Position numbers and translations under genes: made by a program
The notes under the pieces: model-generated
What the model was told of the DNA's origin: nothing
Database searches by the model: none
What the model saw: the letters and a program-made list of their open reading frames with translations, nothing else
Shown here: piece by piece, positions 46,610 through 57,239 of the stretch
How positions within the stretch are numbered: position 1 is the stretch's first letter
Layout of the letters: every line of letters starts with the position of its first letter
NCBI RefSeq assembly: GCF_004011695.2
Contig: NC_082411.1
Coordinates: 1,162,001 to 1,226,000, forward strand
From: Ascochyta rabiei
Lineage: Eukaryota; Ascomycota; Dothideomycetes; Pleosporales; Didymellaceae
Reading direction: 5' to 3'
Length of the DNA: 64,000 nt

Positions 46610-48415
46610 GGCGGCGGAGGGCGAGGTGTAAAGCAAGTGTCAGTGTGCTCGCTGCTGGTTCGCCTGGGTGGGCGAGTCCTGCCTGCGCGGCTTCCAAGGT
46701 GTGCTGCTGCGCTATTTTTCACGAGTTCATGGCGCAGGAACAGGAATAGAGCGGCGCTGTGCTGGTGGGCTGGTGGGCTGGTAGGCTGGTAGGCTGGTAG
46801 GTGGGCACGGCGGGCCGTGCAGCAGGCTGTGAAGGCAGTTGAAAGATCCACAATGCTAGTACGTCACAGCCTCGCCGTACAATCGGAACAAACGGAAGGG
46901 TGGCTTGAGAGTGCTGCGGTGGTGTTTGCGAGCAGCACAGAAGACAGAAGGGTGACAGGCAGACACGGCCAGCACTTGAGCAGCGACTGAGGCCGTGCTC
47001 GTTTGAGAAAACGCGCTCAGGCTGACTGACACTAGGCCAGCTCGATTCATGTCCCAGGAATTCGACGCCTGCTCTGCACGCCGACGAGTACAACTGCAGC
47101 TAGCAGGGGCGTACCTCCCGCTTGTGCAGATCAGAGCCGGAGGGATTTTCTAATCTTACCACCGGGGCTTCACTGCCGACCTCCTGCCTGTCGCCTGCTG
47201 CTCACGGGCCGTGGTCAGATGTGCGGCCGTGGTAGTGCAGGCCTCAACATGACGCCTTGTTCGGGTCGTTGCGTGTCACCCATCAGGGCCACGGCTGGCG
47301 TCAGTTCCACTCTCTGCTCCATACAACGTGGCTCGTGCCATCTGCCACTGCGGGTCCCCTCAACCTCTGCTGTGCACCAAATTGCGCGAGTGAGCCTTGT
47401 TTTTTCGCGACTTGTGAACACTGCAATCTCTCGAACCGTGTCCCTGCGGACCCTGCCTGCCCTTAGTCAAACCCTTTATCGCTCGCTCTGAAGGCACTGA
47501 CGACTTGGCTAACGCGCGCGCTTACCGCTTCATGGCCTCCTGCTCCGGACATGTCCTGATCCATTCGTGCAGAGAGCGCACTACTGCTTCTCTCCATGCA
47601 CTGTTCATGGTGCATTCTTCGATAGTCTTGCCTACGGAGTGCGGCACCTACGGGCCAGTCGGCTACCCGGCTCCGCTTGCTTGCATGTGTCGCTTGTTAG
47701 ATCCAACCGCCAATCGTTTCAGAGCCACGCTGAGGCTGAACTGAGTTGCCACCGGACTAATCCGAGCACCTGTCTCTCCAACGCAGGCAGCTTATACCAT
47801 TAGCGTCTCGAACCAGTTCTCGTGGCATGCAGAAGGGTGCCTAGTTCGCTCTATCCACAGTACCAAGGCGGGTCAAGTGTGTTATTTTGCTTTCCTCACG
47901 TCTGCCACCAATACATCAGTGCATGTATTCGTGCATTGGATGGTAGGTGATTTTACATGTCCCCGCACGCAAATGCGAGAACAGCAAAGTCGAGCTGAGT
48001 ACAGCGTTGAGGAACCAAGTCAACGATGGAGGTTCTGGCTCGCGTCCTTCAGACTCTGCAGACATCATCCATCAATCAAGCCCCCTCACTTGAGCTTTCA
48101 TGCTTGCTCAGCCTCGTGCTCTGCTGGCGTAGTGCAGTAGTGCCATGTACGTATCTGGGCCTCAACTTGCTGCGCATTGAAGTGCTGGCAACACAATCCT
48201 CCACACATGTAATGTCAGTACGTAAGCACACACCACATCCCCACGTTTGCCGGAGGGAGGACTCAAAGCCAACCCCCGGACGCATGGGGTCACATCACGT
48301 GATTCGGGGCGCGTTGTAAATGTACTTCAAGCTCGGCGGTCTATTGCCCAATCCGTATTGACACATTCGCTAGCATTTTGGTACAGGTGATTCCAATATC
48401 AACAGCGCGTCCAGC
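46610..48415. other. Gene-free region between DUF1765 gene and ATP14
   Basis: A 1.8-kb region that holds the DUF1765 promoter and the ATP14 3' end. A diverged 8-bp tandem repeat (GCTGGTGG/GCTGGTAG type) lies at about 46760-46804. All open frames are short and have no recognisable product. Confidence 0.5.
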
Positions 48416-48903
48416 CTAGTGGGTAGCACCGGGGGTGGTGATCGACTCGTCCTCCTCAACGAACCAGTCCTCGTCAGGCAGGACCTGGCCATCCGCCGCA
48501 GTAGCCTCAGTGCCAACGTCGGGCTGCTGGGTCTCGTAGGCGTTGAGCTCGTTCGCAATGTCGGCCTCCTCGGGGGACTTGGGGGCGGCGGGGACAGAGA
48601 ACTTCTGGACATGGCCCTCGGCGTCGTTGGCCTTGACCTGGGGGACCTTGTAGTTCTTGAGCTCGCGGAGGTAGAGGTCTTGCACCAAGTCGGCTGCACC
48701 AATTGCGTCAGTAGTGTCCCTGGGCGTGCGCTTGTGATGATGTACCTGAGCGGACGGCCGTAGGGGTGATGAAGGTGCGGCGGGCAATGGTAGGCTGCTG
48801 GCGAGCAACGCGTGCGAGCGCCTGGCGCTGTTCCGGGTCAGCAGGCATCGACAATTGGGGGTCCAGAAAAGCGTACCGAGGCCCTGATGGAGTGCGCGAA
48901 CAT
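48416..48903 (-). CDS. ATP14: Mitochondrial ATP synthase subunit h
   Basis: Predicted 128-residue protein from three exons, 48903-48877 (27 nt), 48827-48746 and 48693-48416, with introns of 49 and 52 nt. Read unspliced, the first ATG frame hits a stop after 21 codons. Removing the introns gives MFAHSIRASRQALARVARQQ, an Arg-rich mitochondrial presequence, then RRTFITPTAVRSADLVQDLY. The mature part LVQDLYLRELKNYKVP followed by acidic segments (SPEEADIANELNAYE, LPDEDWFVEEDE) is the subunit h family (Pfam PF10775), part of the peripheral stalk of F1Fo-ATP synthase in the inner membrane. Its start codon is 257 bp from that of TFIIB on the opposite strand. Confidence 0.92.
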
Positions 48904-49160
48904 GATGTTGGATGTGGAGGGGGTGGGAGCTGTCAATGGAGCTCCTGCCGCGCACTGGGAGCCCTCACCTTCGATTTTCCGTTAGGTAAGCACACTAGCG
49001 CGCTTCGTGCCTGCTGGCTTGGCGCTGGACCTTTCTTCTGCTGCTGCGCTGCGGCTTCTCCAAGCCAAGCACCCCATCCTCTCACCCCAACTACGCACGG
49101 CGCCAACCTCGCCCGGAGCTTCAGAGAGTGCAGCTAGATAATAATAACGTGACTGTCGAC
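48904..49160. promoter_or_regulatory. Shared ATP14-SUA7 promoter
   Basis: Only 257 bp separate the start codons of ATP synthase subunit h and TFIIB, which face away from each other. Both core promoters and leaders must fit here. It is moderately GC-rich and I recognised no specific site. Confidence 0.6.
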
Positions 49161-50261
49161 ATGTCGTACGCGCCTAACGGTCGCATGCTCTCGCCGGGCG
49201 AGGTCTATGAGGAGGCGCCCAAGTCCGTCAAGGAGGAAGAATGGTCAGAGGACCTGAACGTCACCCTTATGTGCCCCGACTGTCGCGAAATGCCCCCAAA
49301 CCTCGTCGAAGAGTTCAGCGCCGGAGACACCATCTGTGGCTCCTGCGGCCGTGTCCTCTCGGAGCGCGGCATTGACACACGGTCGGAGTGGCGTACGTTC
49401 TCCAACGACGACCAAGGCAACGATGACCCCTCCCGTATCGGTGACGCCGCCAACCCGTTGCTGCGAGGCTCCCAGCTGCAAACTGAAATCGGCTTCGGCG
49501 ACGGCGGCCTGAAGGTGCGCGAACTGTCTCGTGCCCATAACAAGAGCAACCACGACAATGGCAACAAGTCGCTCCAATCTGCCTACGGCCAAATCACCAC
49601 GCTCTGCGACTCGCAAAACATTAGCAAGACCACGCAAGATACTGCCAAGCTGCTGTTCCGTATGACGGACGATGCAAAGCTGTTCAAGGGCAAGTCGCAG
49701 GACGCCATCATCGCCGGCTGCATCTTCATCGCTTGTCGACAACACAACCAGAACCGTAGTTTCCGTGAGATCTTCAAGATGACCAACGTGTCAAAGAAGG
49801 AGGTGGGTCGTACATTCAAGGCTCTCGAAGCGTTCCTACAAAAGAAGCAGAAGGACAGCGGTGGCCCTCAGGTTGCCGGAAATGGCGCTGTTCTGGACAC
49901 TACAAACTTCTCCAAGGGCGGCAGCACCAGCGCAGAAACGCTCATGCCTCGTGCCTGCGCCAAGCTTGACCTCGAACGCTTCATCCAGCTCATTGCCGAA
50001 GAGTGTGCACGCCTCGTCTCGGATCACGGAATTGCTGCCGGTCGCTCTCCTCTGTCTATTGCCGGTGCCTGTCTTTATTTTGTTTCTCATCTTATGGGCA
50101 ACCCTCGATCCCCCAAGGAGATTGGCCAGGCTGTCGAGGTCAGCGACGGTACTATCCGCACCGCCTACAAGGCCCTCTACAGCGCACAAGATCAAATCAT
50201 CAAGCAAGAGTGGCTGGAAGCCAGCAAGGGTGGCGACAAATCGAGGCTCCCTGCAATCTAA
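49161..50261 (+). CDS. SUA7: Transcription initiation factor TFIIB
   Basis: Intronless 366-residue protein, started at the first ATG (the frame is open further upstream but only from a non-ATG codon). TFIIB bridges TBP-bound promoter DNA and RNA polymerase II and sets the start site. The N-terminal zinc ribbon has MCPDCR (Cys38, Cys41) and CGSCGRVL (Cys59, Cys62). The B-reader/linker has the conserved RSEWRTFSNDD near residue 74. Two cyclin-type repeats follow: the first with TAKLLFRMTDD, KSQDAIIAGCIFIACRQH and RSFREIF, the second with RFIQLIAEECARLV, SPLSIAGACLYFVSHL and PKEIGQAVEVSDGTIR. Length is close to yeast Sua7. Slightly longer linker between the repeats, Ser/Thr-rich, at about residues 230-260. 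Confidence 0.97.
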   Translation: MSYAPNGRMLSPGEVYEEAPKSVKEEEWSEDLNVTLMCPDCREMPPNLVEEFSAGDTICGSCGRVLSERGIDTRSEWRTFSNDDQGNDDPSRIGDAANPLLRGSQLQTEIGFGDGGLKVRELSRAHNKSNHDNGNKSLQSAYGQITTLCDSQNISKTTQDTAKLLFRMTDDAKLFKGKSQDAIIAGCIFIACRQHNQNRSFREIFKMTNVSKKEVGRTFKALEAFLQKKQKDSGGPQVAGNGAVLDTTNFSKGGSTSAETLMPRACAKLDLERFIQLIAEECARLVSDHGIAAGRSPLSIAGACLYFVSHLMGNPRSPKEIGQAVEVSDGTIRTAYKALYSAQDQIIKQEWLEASKGGDKSRLPAI

Positions 50262-50351
50262 GCGTCTGGAAATGGTTGGCAGATCGAACTGAAGCGTTCT
50301 TGCAATTTTGGTGTCCAGATGAACCCATGTTTTGGCTGGGGGGTAAAAACA

Positions 50352-50382
<31 letters not shown>

Positions 50383-51744
50383 CGTATAAAACACGCATTG
50401 GTAGATCATACTCGTTATTCGCCCTTTTTGCATTTACTAGCGAGCATGGGACGGCGTTCACGGGCGAGGTGACGTAAATTGGACAGGCTTGTGCTTATAA
50501 TACCCCATAGAAAGGCTTCAAAATGGACTCACGGCGTTTGGGATATTTTGTGCGCTGCATTGTGATAATTCCACAGCTCCTTCACAGGTGACTCTCATTC
50601 GTGTTAGCCTTCGAGTGTAATGGTCGCTGGCGACATCATACCGCACCAGCTCCATGCCGCCTCACTTTCAAAAACATGACTTCATCGACACATATCCTGC
50701 AGGTCTGGTCAGTGGTATTGCGCAGCATATCGTTGGGTGAGAGACGTTGGGTGAGATCCACATTCGGCTAGATCAAATCGATTGTCCCTGCCTCCGCATC
50801 TCTCCTCACTTGTACCACTGTTCTCCCACCGAGTACTATCCAGACCTTTGCAGTATTCAGCCTGGTTGTTTGCTATAGCAGAGCAAAGCAGAGCGTCTAT
50901 CTGCATCTTACACGCGCATATGCACTTACGCTTCTGACAATAGTGACAGGATTTGGGTGTATTTGTCAAACAGTTTCACCAGCGCAGCATCCGAAAGAAG
51001 CACAATATTTTCACCAGGTCAGCCACTATCTGCTGCTTGGAAGATTGCACTACCTCGTCATACAACCTTGTCATTTCCCGTCAAATTCAACAAACCGCGC
51101 CAGCCTTGCTCTGCGCCACACATAAATGGCTCACTGTATCCAAGAATACCCTCCGAAAAATACCTGTTAACCACACATGTACCTCGTGAGCCATGGCTCT
51201 ATTCAACTCCAGATAGCAACCAGAGAATCAAGCCTTCAACGCATCATTTTCACCAAAGCGTAACCTCTCCTTTCTTCACTCAGTTGGTAGAGATCTTGAC
51301 GAGTGGTACTAGCACGAAGTACCACGCACACTAACAAATCTATACATTCTTATGAGAACTGCTGGTCTAGCAGCTGAGAATAAGCAAGCTCTAGAGTATC
51401 TTTGCACACGTGTCCAGCAGCAAATGGAGTTCATTGAGGCTTAATCTGGTTCTTTGGTAGGGGTCTGATCACAAACCACACTTTCCCTAGCTCGGCTCAA
51501 AGATACGAATCAGTTCCTGCAGCACCAAACGTAAATTTCGAACCTTTCATAGAGGGTCTACTGTGGCGAAGGGTAAAGGACGTCTTGCAGTCAATGCTGA
51601 GCAAGACGCCAGGAACAATGTTGCCTACATAAATGTACTGGTCCCTTGACCAATCGTTCTCATTTTCTTGTCGTTCTTCCTCCAAACGCTCTGTATAGTC
51701 CCGGTTCTTCATTGACCTTAGCTTCTTTGTGGCCTTGCATCACC
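50262..51744. other. Intergenic region between SUA7 and the Bys1-hevein gene
   Basis: This 1.5-kb region has an A27 tract about 90 bp after the SUA7 stop. The rest has no recognisable coding frame. The Cys-rich minus-strand frame at 50709-50969 lacks an ATG. The promoter of the Bys1-hevein gene must lie at its right end. Confidence 0.5.
50354..50380. repeat. Poly-A tract, 27 nt
   Basis: Uninterrupted run of 27 A on the coding strand of SUA7, 93 bp after its stop codon, in the presumed 3' untranslated or just-downstream region. It is followed by GGCGTATAAA. Could be an expanded homopolymer or the trace of a retro-inserted tail; no sign of target duplication was checked. Confidence 0.95.
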
Positions 51745-53336
51745 ATGCTTGTCCTCGCTTTTCTTGGAGCCTTGATGGCTCATGTTTCCCTTGGCTCCGC
51801 CGCACTCACCATGCGATCTGTCTCTCTAGTCGTCAATCTGGCCATAGTAACTCTCCCTGGTCTCGTCTCAGCAGCCAATAACATCAAGATGATCAACCGC
51901 TGTCCGTACGATATCTACTCCTGGAGCGTTGGACCTGTTGGATCTGGCTTCAATGGCCACGATCACGAGGCCTTGACCATTCCCGCCAACTCTGTCACTG
52001 TTCACGGCATGATCAACACTGAGGCAATTGGTAGCGGCATTGCCCTCAAGTTCCGCGACTTGTCAAAGTATGAGGTGGCTCCTGCTGGCATCATCCAAGT
52101 CGAGTACAACCTCGAGCCCAGCAAGAACAACCTCTGGTACGATCTGAGCGCCATCGATTGTGACCGCGCTGCTGGTCCGGAAAGCCCTTCATTCTGTCCG
52201 CTGGTTGGTGGTGGGATGAAGCTCTATGTTGCCGAAGCGGACGAGGCCAAGTGTCCTCCTGCTTGGTGTGGTGCTGACGGCTGCCACAACACCTACACTC
52301 GGCGTGGTTCCTGGAAGGGTGAGCCTACCTTCAGGTGCAATGTTGGTGTCGATATCATTATTGAGATGTGCACTGAGCGTGCTGGAGCAAGGACTTTTAA
52401 CGGAAATACTGAGCCTGAACATGCTGTCGACTCCAACCCGGATGTGAAGGCTGGTGGAACAACTCAGAACGGCGTCTGTGGTGCAAGGGATCCTTTCGGA
52501 GCCACCTGTTTTGGTTATACTCATGGCAACTGCTGCTCCTGTAAGTCCTTAACCATATCAATAATCAACCTCAAAGCCTTTTGTGCTAACGATATCCAGC
52601 ATACGGTTGGTGCGGTTTCTCAGAAGCGCACTGCGGAGACGGCTGTCAAGCTGGCTTCGGCGACTGCTTCTCGTCTGGTCCTGTATACCAGCCTCCGGCC
52701 CAGCTTCCTGCTCAGCCCAGCTACTCCAATCCTGAACCCAACCATGTGGAGGCTCCGCCTAGCTACGCTCAGCCAACACCTGATCATGTCCAGCCAACGC
52801 ATACCCACCATGAGCAAACCTGGCCTATACCAAGCTACGACAAGCCTACATTTAAGTACGCCGGGCCTAGCACTTTCCTCACGAGCTATATCAAGCCCAC
52901 TCTCAGCCATAGCAAGTCTGCCTCGGTATACAGCGCGCCAACGCCCAGCTACAACGCCCCAGGTTCTAGTTCCACGCCACCAGTCCACACAAAGCCCAGC
53001 CACGGTCCAGTCTACACACCACCGGCCTACACGCCTGCGTATCCACCCGCGTACTCACCCCCACCCTACAGGACAATCTACACAACCCACATCCTTACAA
53101 AAACACAAGCACAGCTCACCAGAACAGTAGCGGTGAGCACTCGGTCAAACGCACCGACCACAATCTCGCCCGTCTACCACGCACCCCCGCAGCCGCCACT
53201 ACTTGGGTCGGCACACACCACACCGTCCTATACACACCCGCCGCAGCAAGACCCACACGTATCGAGCACCCGGTACAACGCCCCTGTGCCGACGCCGGTG
53301 CAGCCGGTGTACTATCATCCGATCACCAAGACGTAA
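51745..53336 (+). CDS. Secreted Bys1-like protein with hevein-type chitin-binding domain
   Basis: Predicted 510-residue protein from exons 51745-52540 and 52600-53336, joined across a 59-nt intron with a TGCTAAC branch. The start at 51745 is the first ATG in good context. A second, in-frame ATG at 51811 (MRSVSLVVNLAIVTLPGLVS) would give a textbook signal peptide and may be the true start. The secreted part opens with MINRCPYDIYSWSVGPVGSG, and the domain to about residue 165 fits the Bys1 family (Pfam PF04681; thaumatin-like beta fold). At about residues 245-290 a hevein-type chitin-binding domain has all eight cysteines (C-X9-C-X7-CC-X5-C-X6-C-X3-C-X6-C). It is interrupted by the intron just after the CC pair. 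The last 220 residues are Pro/Ser/Thr/Tyr-rich repeats, likely glycosylated wall-associated or extended. Probable role: binding fungal or other chitin at the cell surface. Confidence 0.82.
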
Positions 53337-54036
53337 GGGAGTGTTGCGGATGTTGGCGGGTGTGAAGCGCGCAGGCGAAACGAGGGTGTATGATTCCTGG
53401 ACGTGTAGGAAGCAGGAGGAGATGAAGGAGGTGGGAGGATAAAAAGAAGGGGTGGGTCGTGAAAGGGAGAGTAAAGAGAGGGAAAGAGAAGGGAAGAGCA
53501 GGGAGGGAAGGGAAGAGGTCGGTATGATCCACAGCGCTGCTGGCATGCACAGCACAGCACAGAAAGAGATGGGATGTCAGATGGGATGAGGAAGGGAGGA
53601 GGGAAGGTAGAGATAGAATAAGGGAAATTAGCGGAGGACAGGGACTTATACATCGAAGGAACAATGTTGGAAAACAAATCAAACGCAGTGCATACACATT
53701 CGACGGAGCGGGTGTGGTCGATACCAATGTGTTGTTCTGATGGTCTATAAGTGTGATGCAGACTCCTCTATTGACGTTCTTCTTGTGGGCGAGGACCTCC
53801 TTGCTTTGGAGTATTGTATGCTCATTTCCGCGCTGCCTTTTCTCTGGTCCGAGTTAGGTTTCGTCGAAGCTTCTCAACGCTCGTCCACTGCACGCGCCGG
53901 TCGCATGCATTCACATCTCGCAATGCACCCGCATCGCAGAAGCGTAGCTCGCGCTGCAGCGCGTTTCGCGCCTCGTCTCGGTCTCCCTATCGCACTCCAT
54001 TCGATTCCATTCGATTCCATTCCAACAGCCGACTGA
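53337..54036. other. Convergent spacer with polypurine stretch
   Basis: This 700-bp region after the Bys1-hevein gene holds a purine-rich (A/G) stretch on the plus strand from about 53400 to 53520, with more purine patches up to 53640. Frames seen on the opposite strand as Ser/Leu/Pro-rich are products of that bias. Confidence 0.5.
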
Positions 54037-55104
54037 CTACACCACCATAGCCCCTCTAAGCCACTCCCCAAACCCGCCGGCCTCCACACTCTTACTGAAC
54101 GCGACCCAAAACGCCAACTTCTCGCTTACGGGGCACGCACAGTGCTGAACCAAGGCTTTGACGCTGATATCTCGCAAGCCCCGGATGCGCATCAGCTGCT
54201 CCACCCACTCGAGCTCCATGCTGCCGACGCTCCCGCCGCCCCATTGCTGCTTCATGCGCATCATAGTCGCGTAGTCCTGCGCCGTGGGCGCGGTGATGTG
54301 CTCCCAGCCGTCATCGGGCCGGCCGGCTATGATGTTCAAGTGCAGTGTCTGGAGGAACATGGTGGGGGAAGCTGGGGCGGGTTGCAGCGTCGCCCAGGAG
54401 GTGTTCGGGTTGGGGGTTGGTGGTGGAGGGGGGGTGCGCGATGCGTCTGCGAGATAGACGCATAGGCTTTCCCATTCTGCGCGGTCGAATTCTTTGGTGT
54501 ACGGTAGCTCTTTCTTCGTGATGCTTATGCGCCTGACGTGGCTTCGGGAGAAGGGGGTGAGGTCGCTCAAGAAGGGCACGGCGGCCTCTATGCAGGTGTG
54601 GAAGGCGAAGGTGTAGGTCGAGTAGAGGATTTTCGAGGCTTCAGCGTGGATTTGGCGGTTGATGCTGAGTAAAGAAGGTACTGTATGACGCAGGTGCGCA
54701 GTATATGGGGAAAGGAGGACGCGGTATGTTGTTGGTGTTGTCGTGGTCAGGAATGGACCTTTGATGTTCGATGAGTATACGTTTGTGAATTGCGCTTGGT
54801 AGTGAGGGAACGTACCAGTCCTGACGTGGTACGTACTTCGGCGACGCCATGTTCGGCTTGCCTGAGCACCTAGCCATGGATCGATCGTTCGTACGCTCAA
54901 TGTGAAGCGGTCGTTGTTCGTGTCTTCGGAGAAGTAGGTGTGGAAATCTGGCAGTAGATTCGCGACCGAGGTACCGCTGGTAGCCGTAGGTTGCGAGGAT
55001 GGAAACAGCATATATTCGTAGATCATCAGGCGAACCTCCATAGGGAGACGTAGTAGGGGTGAGGCCGGCAGCCCGTCCCCGGCTGAGCTGCTTGATGTAG
55101 CCAT
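54037..55104 (-). CDS. 2EXR/DUF7730-like fungal protein
   Basis: Intronless 355-residue protein, started at the first true ATG (55104). It opens with a Ser-rich leader, then SPLLRLPMEVRLMIYEYML (residue 16 on), the F-box-like start of the fungal 2EXR/DUF7730 family, followed at about residue 150 by PSLLSINRQIHAEASKILYS, its second conserved block. A Pro-rich loop lies near residue 225, and a helical end with WVEQLMRIRGLRDISVKAL follows. The family is greatly expanded in Pleosporales and related fungi; members have no known biochemical function and the F-box likeness is only suggestive of a substrate-adaptor role. A reading frame extends upstream to 55134, but from a GTG. Confidence 0.78.
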   Translation of the reverse strand: MATSSSSAGDGLPASPLLRLPMEVRLMIYEYMLFPSSQPTATSGTSVANLLPDFHTYFSEDTNNDRFTLSVRTIDPWLGAQASRTWRRRSTYHVRTGTFPHYQAQFTNVYSSNIKGPFLTTTTPTTYRVLLSPYTAHLRHTVPSLLSINRQIHAEASKILYSTYTFAFHTCIEAAVPFLSDLTPFSRSHVRRISITKKELPYTKEFDRAEWESLCVYLADASRTPPPPPTPNPNTSWATLQPAPASPTMFLQTLHLNIIAGRPDDGWEHITAPTAQDYATMMRMKQQWGGGSVGSMELEWVEQLMRIRGLRDISVKALVQHCACPVSEKLAFWVAFSKSVEAGGFGEWLRGAMVV

Positions 55105-57239
55105 GATGTTTGCAATTTGAGATGTTGTGCCCACGAGGTTGCGCGGCTGGTAGAGGTATAGTTCGACGATGCTCTTAAACGCTTAGGCGTCTTCTCTCCT
55201 CGAAACGTCGAGTCTTTATGTCCCTCCAGGCGTTCCCTTACTTCGATTCACGATAATGGTGTTTCGGTTGTTGCAATGCTCACACCAACCACAGAGAAGC
55301 GATCAAGACAACGGTTAAATCAGCACAGCACAGATCTTCTAAAAAGATTGGGCGAAAGTAAACCGAGATGTGGGTGCGACGCGACTTTTTAAAATGCGAC
55401 TCCGGCGACACGACGTAGAAGAACCATCATGGTACGCTTATCAATGCAATTCCGACACCATCATGACCATGATGCGTTGCCGAAGGCGCCATCCTTTGAC
55501 GGGTCAAGCGCACGATGAGGTACCTAGACCTGAACCGGCTTAATATGCTCCTTGGCTGCGGTAGCGCACAAATGCTCGATTTAAGTGGGGATGACGTTTT
55601 GGGACACCCTTGGACTCAACCTTCTTTCGGGCACGGAAAGATAGGCGGTGTGGTTGCCACAGTGTGTCAGTCGAAAGGGAAGAGAGCCGGAGTGGCAGAT
55701 TGGACCAAGATGCAGACTCCTCGGCAGTCACACGCAAGCGGTATGTGCTGTTGAGGCCAGCGAATTTGTGTTCACTCATGAGCCGTGCATGCTCACTTTA
55801 ACAAGCAACGATATAGTAGCAAATCCCGCACGCAATTGTGGTCAATCTCAGCGCCGTCTGCGCTCCGAAAACATCGACCTCCAGTGCTGATAACCTGAGC
55901 TTTCGCGCCGTCAGTTGATTAAACACCGAACCAATTGCAAAAGCTGCAGTCACAATCCATCCTAGAGTTCCTCTTGACAAGCCCCTACCCTCTCAACGGT
56001 TCTAGAAGTACAGTAAAAAGCCGCCGATTCGATACAACCACCCGAGCATGTTTTAGCCGGAGATCGGCCAGCAACAGCACGTACCTGCGTCTTGTTGGTT
56101 GCGAGCTGGCGATCATCAATTAGCGGCAACATCCTTGCAAGGTGCAGTCTGCGACGCTGATGGCGTGTACGTCCCATACATGTAAAATTTGGGCAGAGGA
56201 AGTAGCATACAGTCTCTCGCGTTGCGGAAAAAGCCGGCTACGTTCTCTCAGCGGCAGCCCCTTGATCGTACAGCTGGAGGCCTTCAGCGTCAACTTTCGC
56301 TACTTTCCAAATTTAAGAGAAGTTGCTGAAGTCTTGTGATGCCTTGTTAGGATGTCAGATACTTTGAAGAATAGCATTCGTGCCTTTGTATTGTCAAGGT
56401 CTGTTGGCTTGCAGCCGGGTTTTATTCTTCTGCAACGCGAGAGACTGTTAGGCCTGGAGCGAAGAGGTTCCTCATTCAGTATTGCGTGACATGCAAGTCG
56501 TGTGTTCGTTATCGTAAGATACGGAGATATGCGCGCTCGAAAGCAAGCGCACCCGTCTGTCACGAGTAACTCAAGGCCATGCAAGACGAGGTCATTCGAC
56601 ATCCCAAAAAGACGCAGATTCGCAACTCAATCAACAAACAGCATTCATTGATTCCGCACCGCATACTTTTGCAAAGCAAGCGGCCAGCTGCCACAACTCC
56701 AAGAAGGAGAGAGAGCCCCTGTACCTATATGCTCTCTCTCCCTCCCTCTCCTAGTGGTCCTAGATAAGGATACCAATACTCAAACAAAAAAGCAACTAAA
56801 CTGAACAAGAAGATTTTTTGAAGAGTTTAACCCTCCCCATCCCATCGCAGTGTCGACTGATCTCAACGCCCTTTCGCGACAAACGATGCGAAAACACCAA
56901 AAGTGGAAGGATGCAAAGAGTAGAAACCCCACCGAAGAGAGGAGACAAGAGGAAACTTTCATAATACAATGGTCGTGGCTCTAACAAAAGCGTGCAACAT
57001 CAAGAGACGTACTTTTCGTTGCCCGTCGTCAATCGGGAGACGCGTTGAGAAAAGGAAGACCCCCTCGCCGAATCTGTATCCTCAACTTGATACTGATGGA
57101 CTTGGTATCCTTCTCTAGCAAGCTCCTCCAACCTCATCCTAAAGTAGGTAGCATGGAACTGCACCAAGAGATTCCAGCCATCTCCTTCTGGGTGCTCCCT
57201 CTCCATGCCACATCTCAAGATGTCGGCCAGGCTTGCGGC
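55105..57239. other. Gene-free region between the 2EXR-like gene and DEF1
   Basis: A 2.1-kb region. A 60-residue minus-strand frame at 55798-55980 has two hydrophobic stretches, but I see no ATG-started partner exon. No tRNA, transposon or clear tandem repeat was noticed. The DEF1 3' untranslated region must occupy its right end. Confidence 0.5.

Noticed and set aside
50709..50969. Cys-rich 86-residue frame that might be a small secreted protein
   Set aside because: No ATG start in frame, no signal peptide and no splice sites that add one.
55798..55980. 60-residue hydrophobic minus-strand frame
   Set aside because: Two weak hydrophobic stretches only, no partner exon found and no family recognised.
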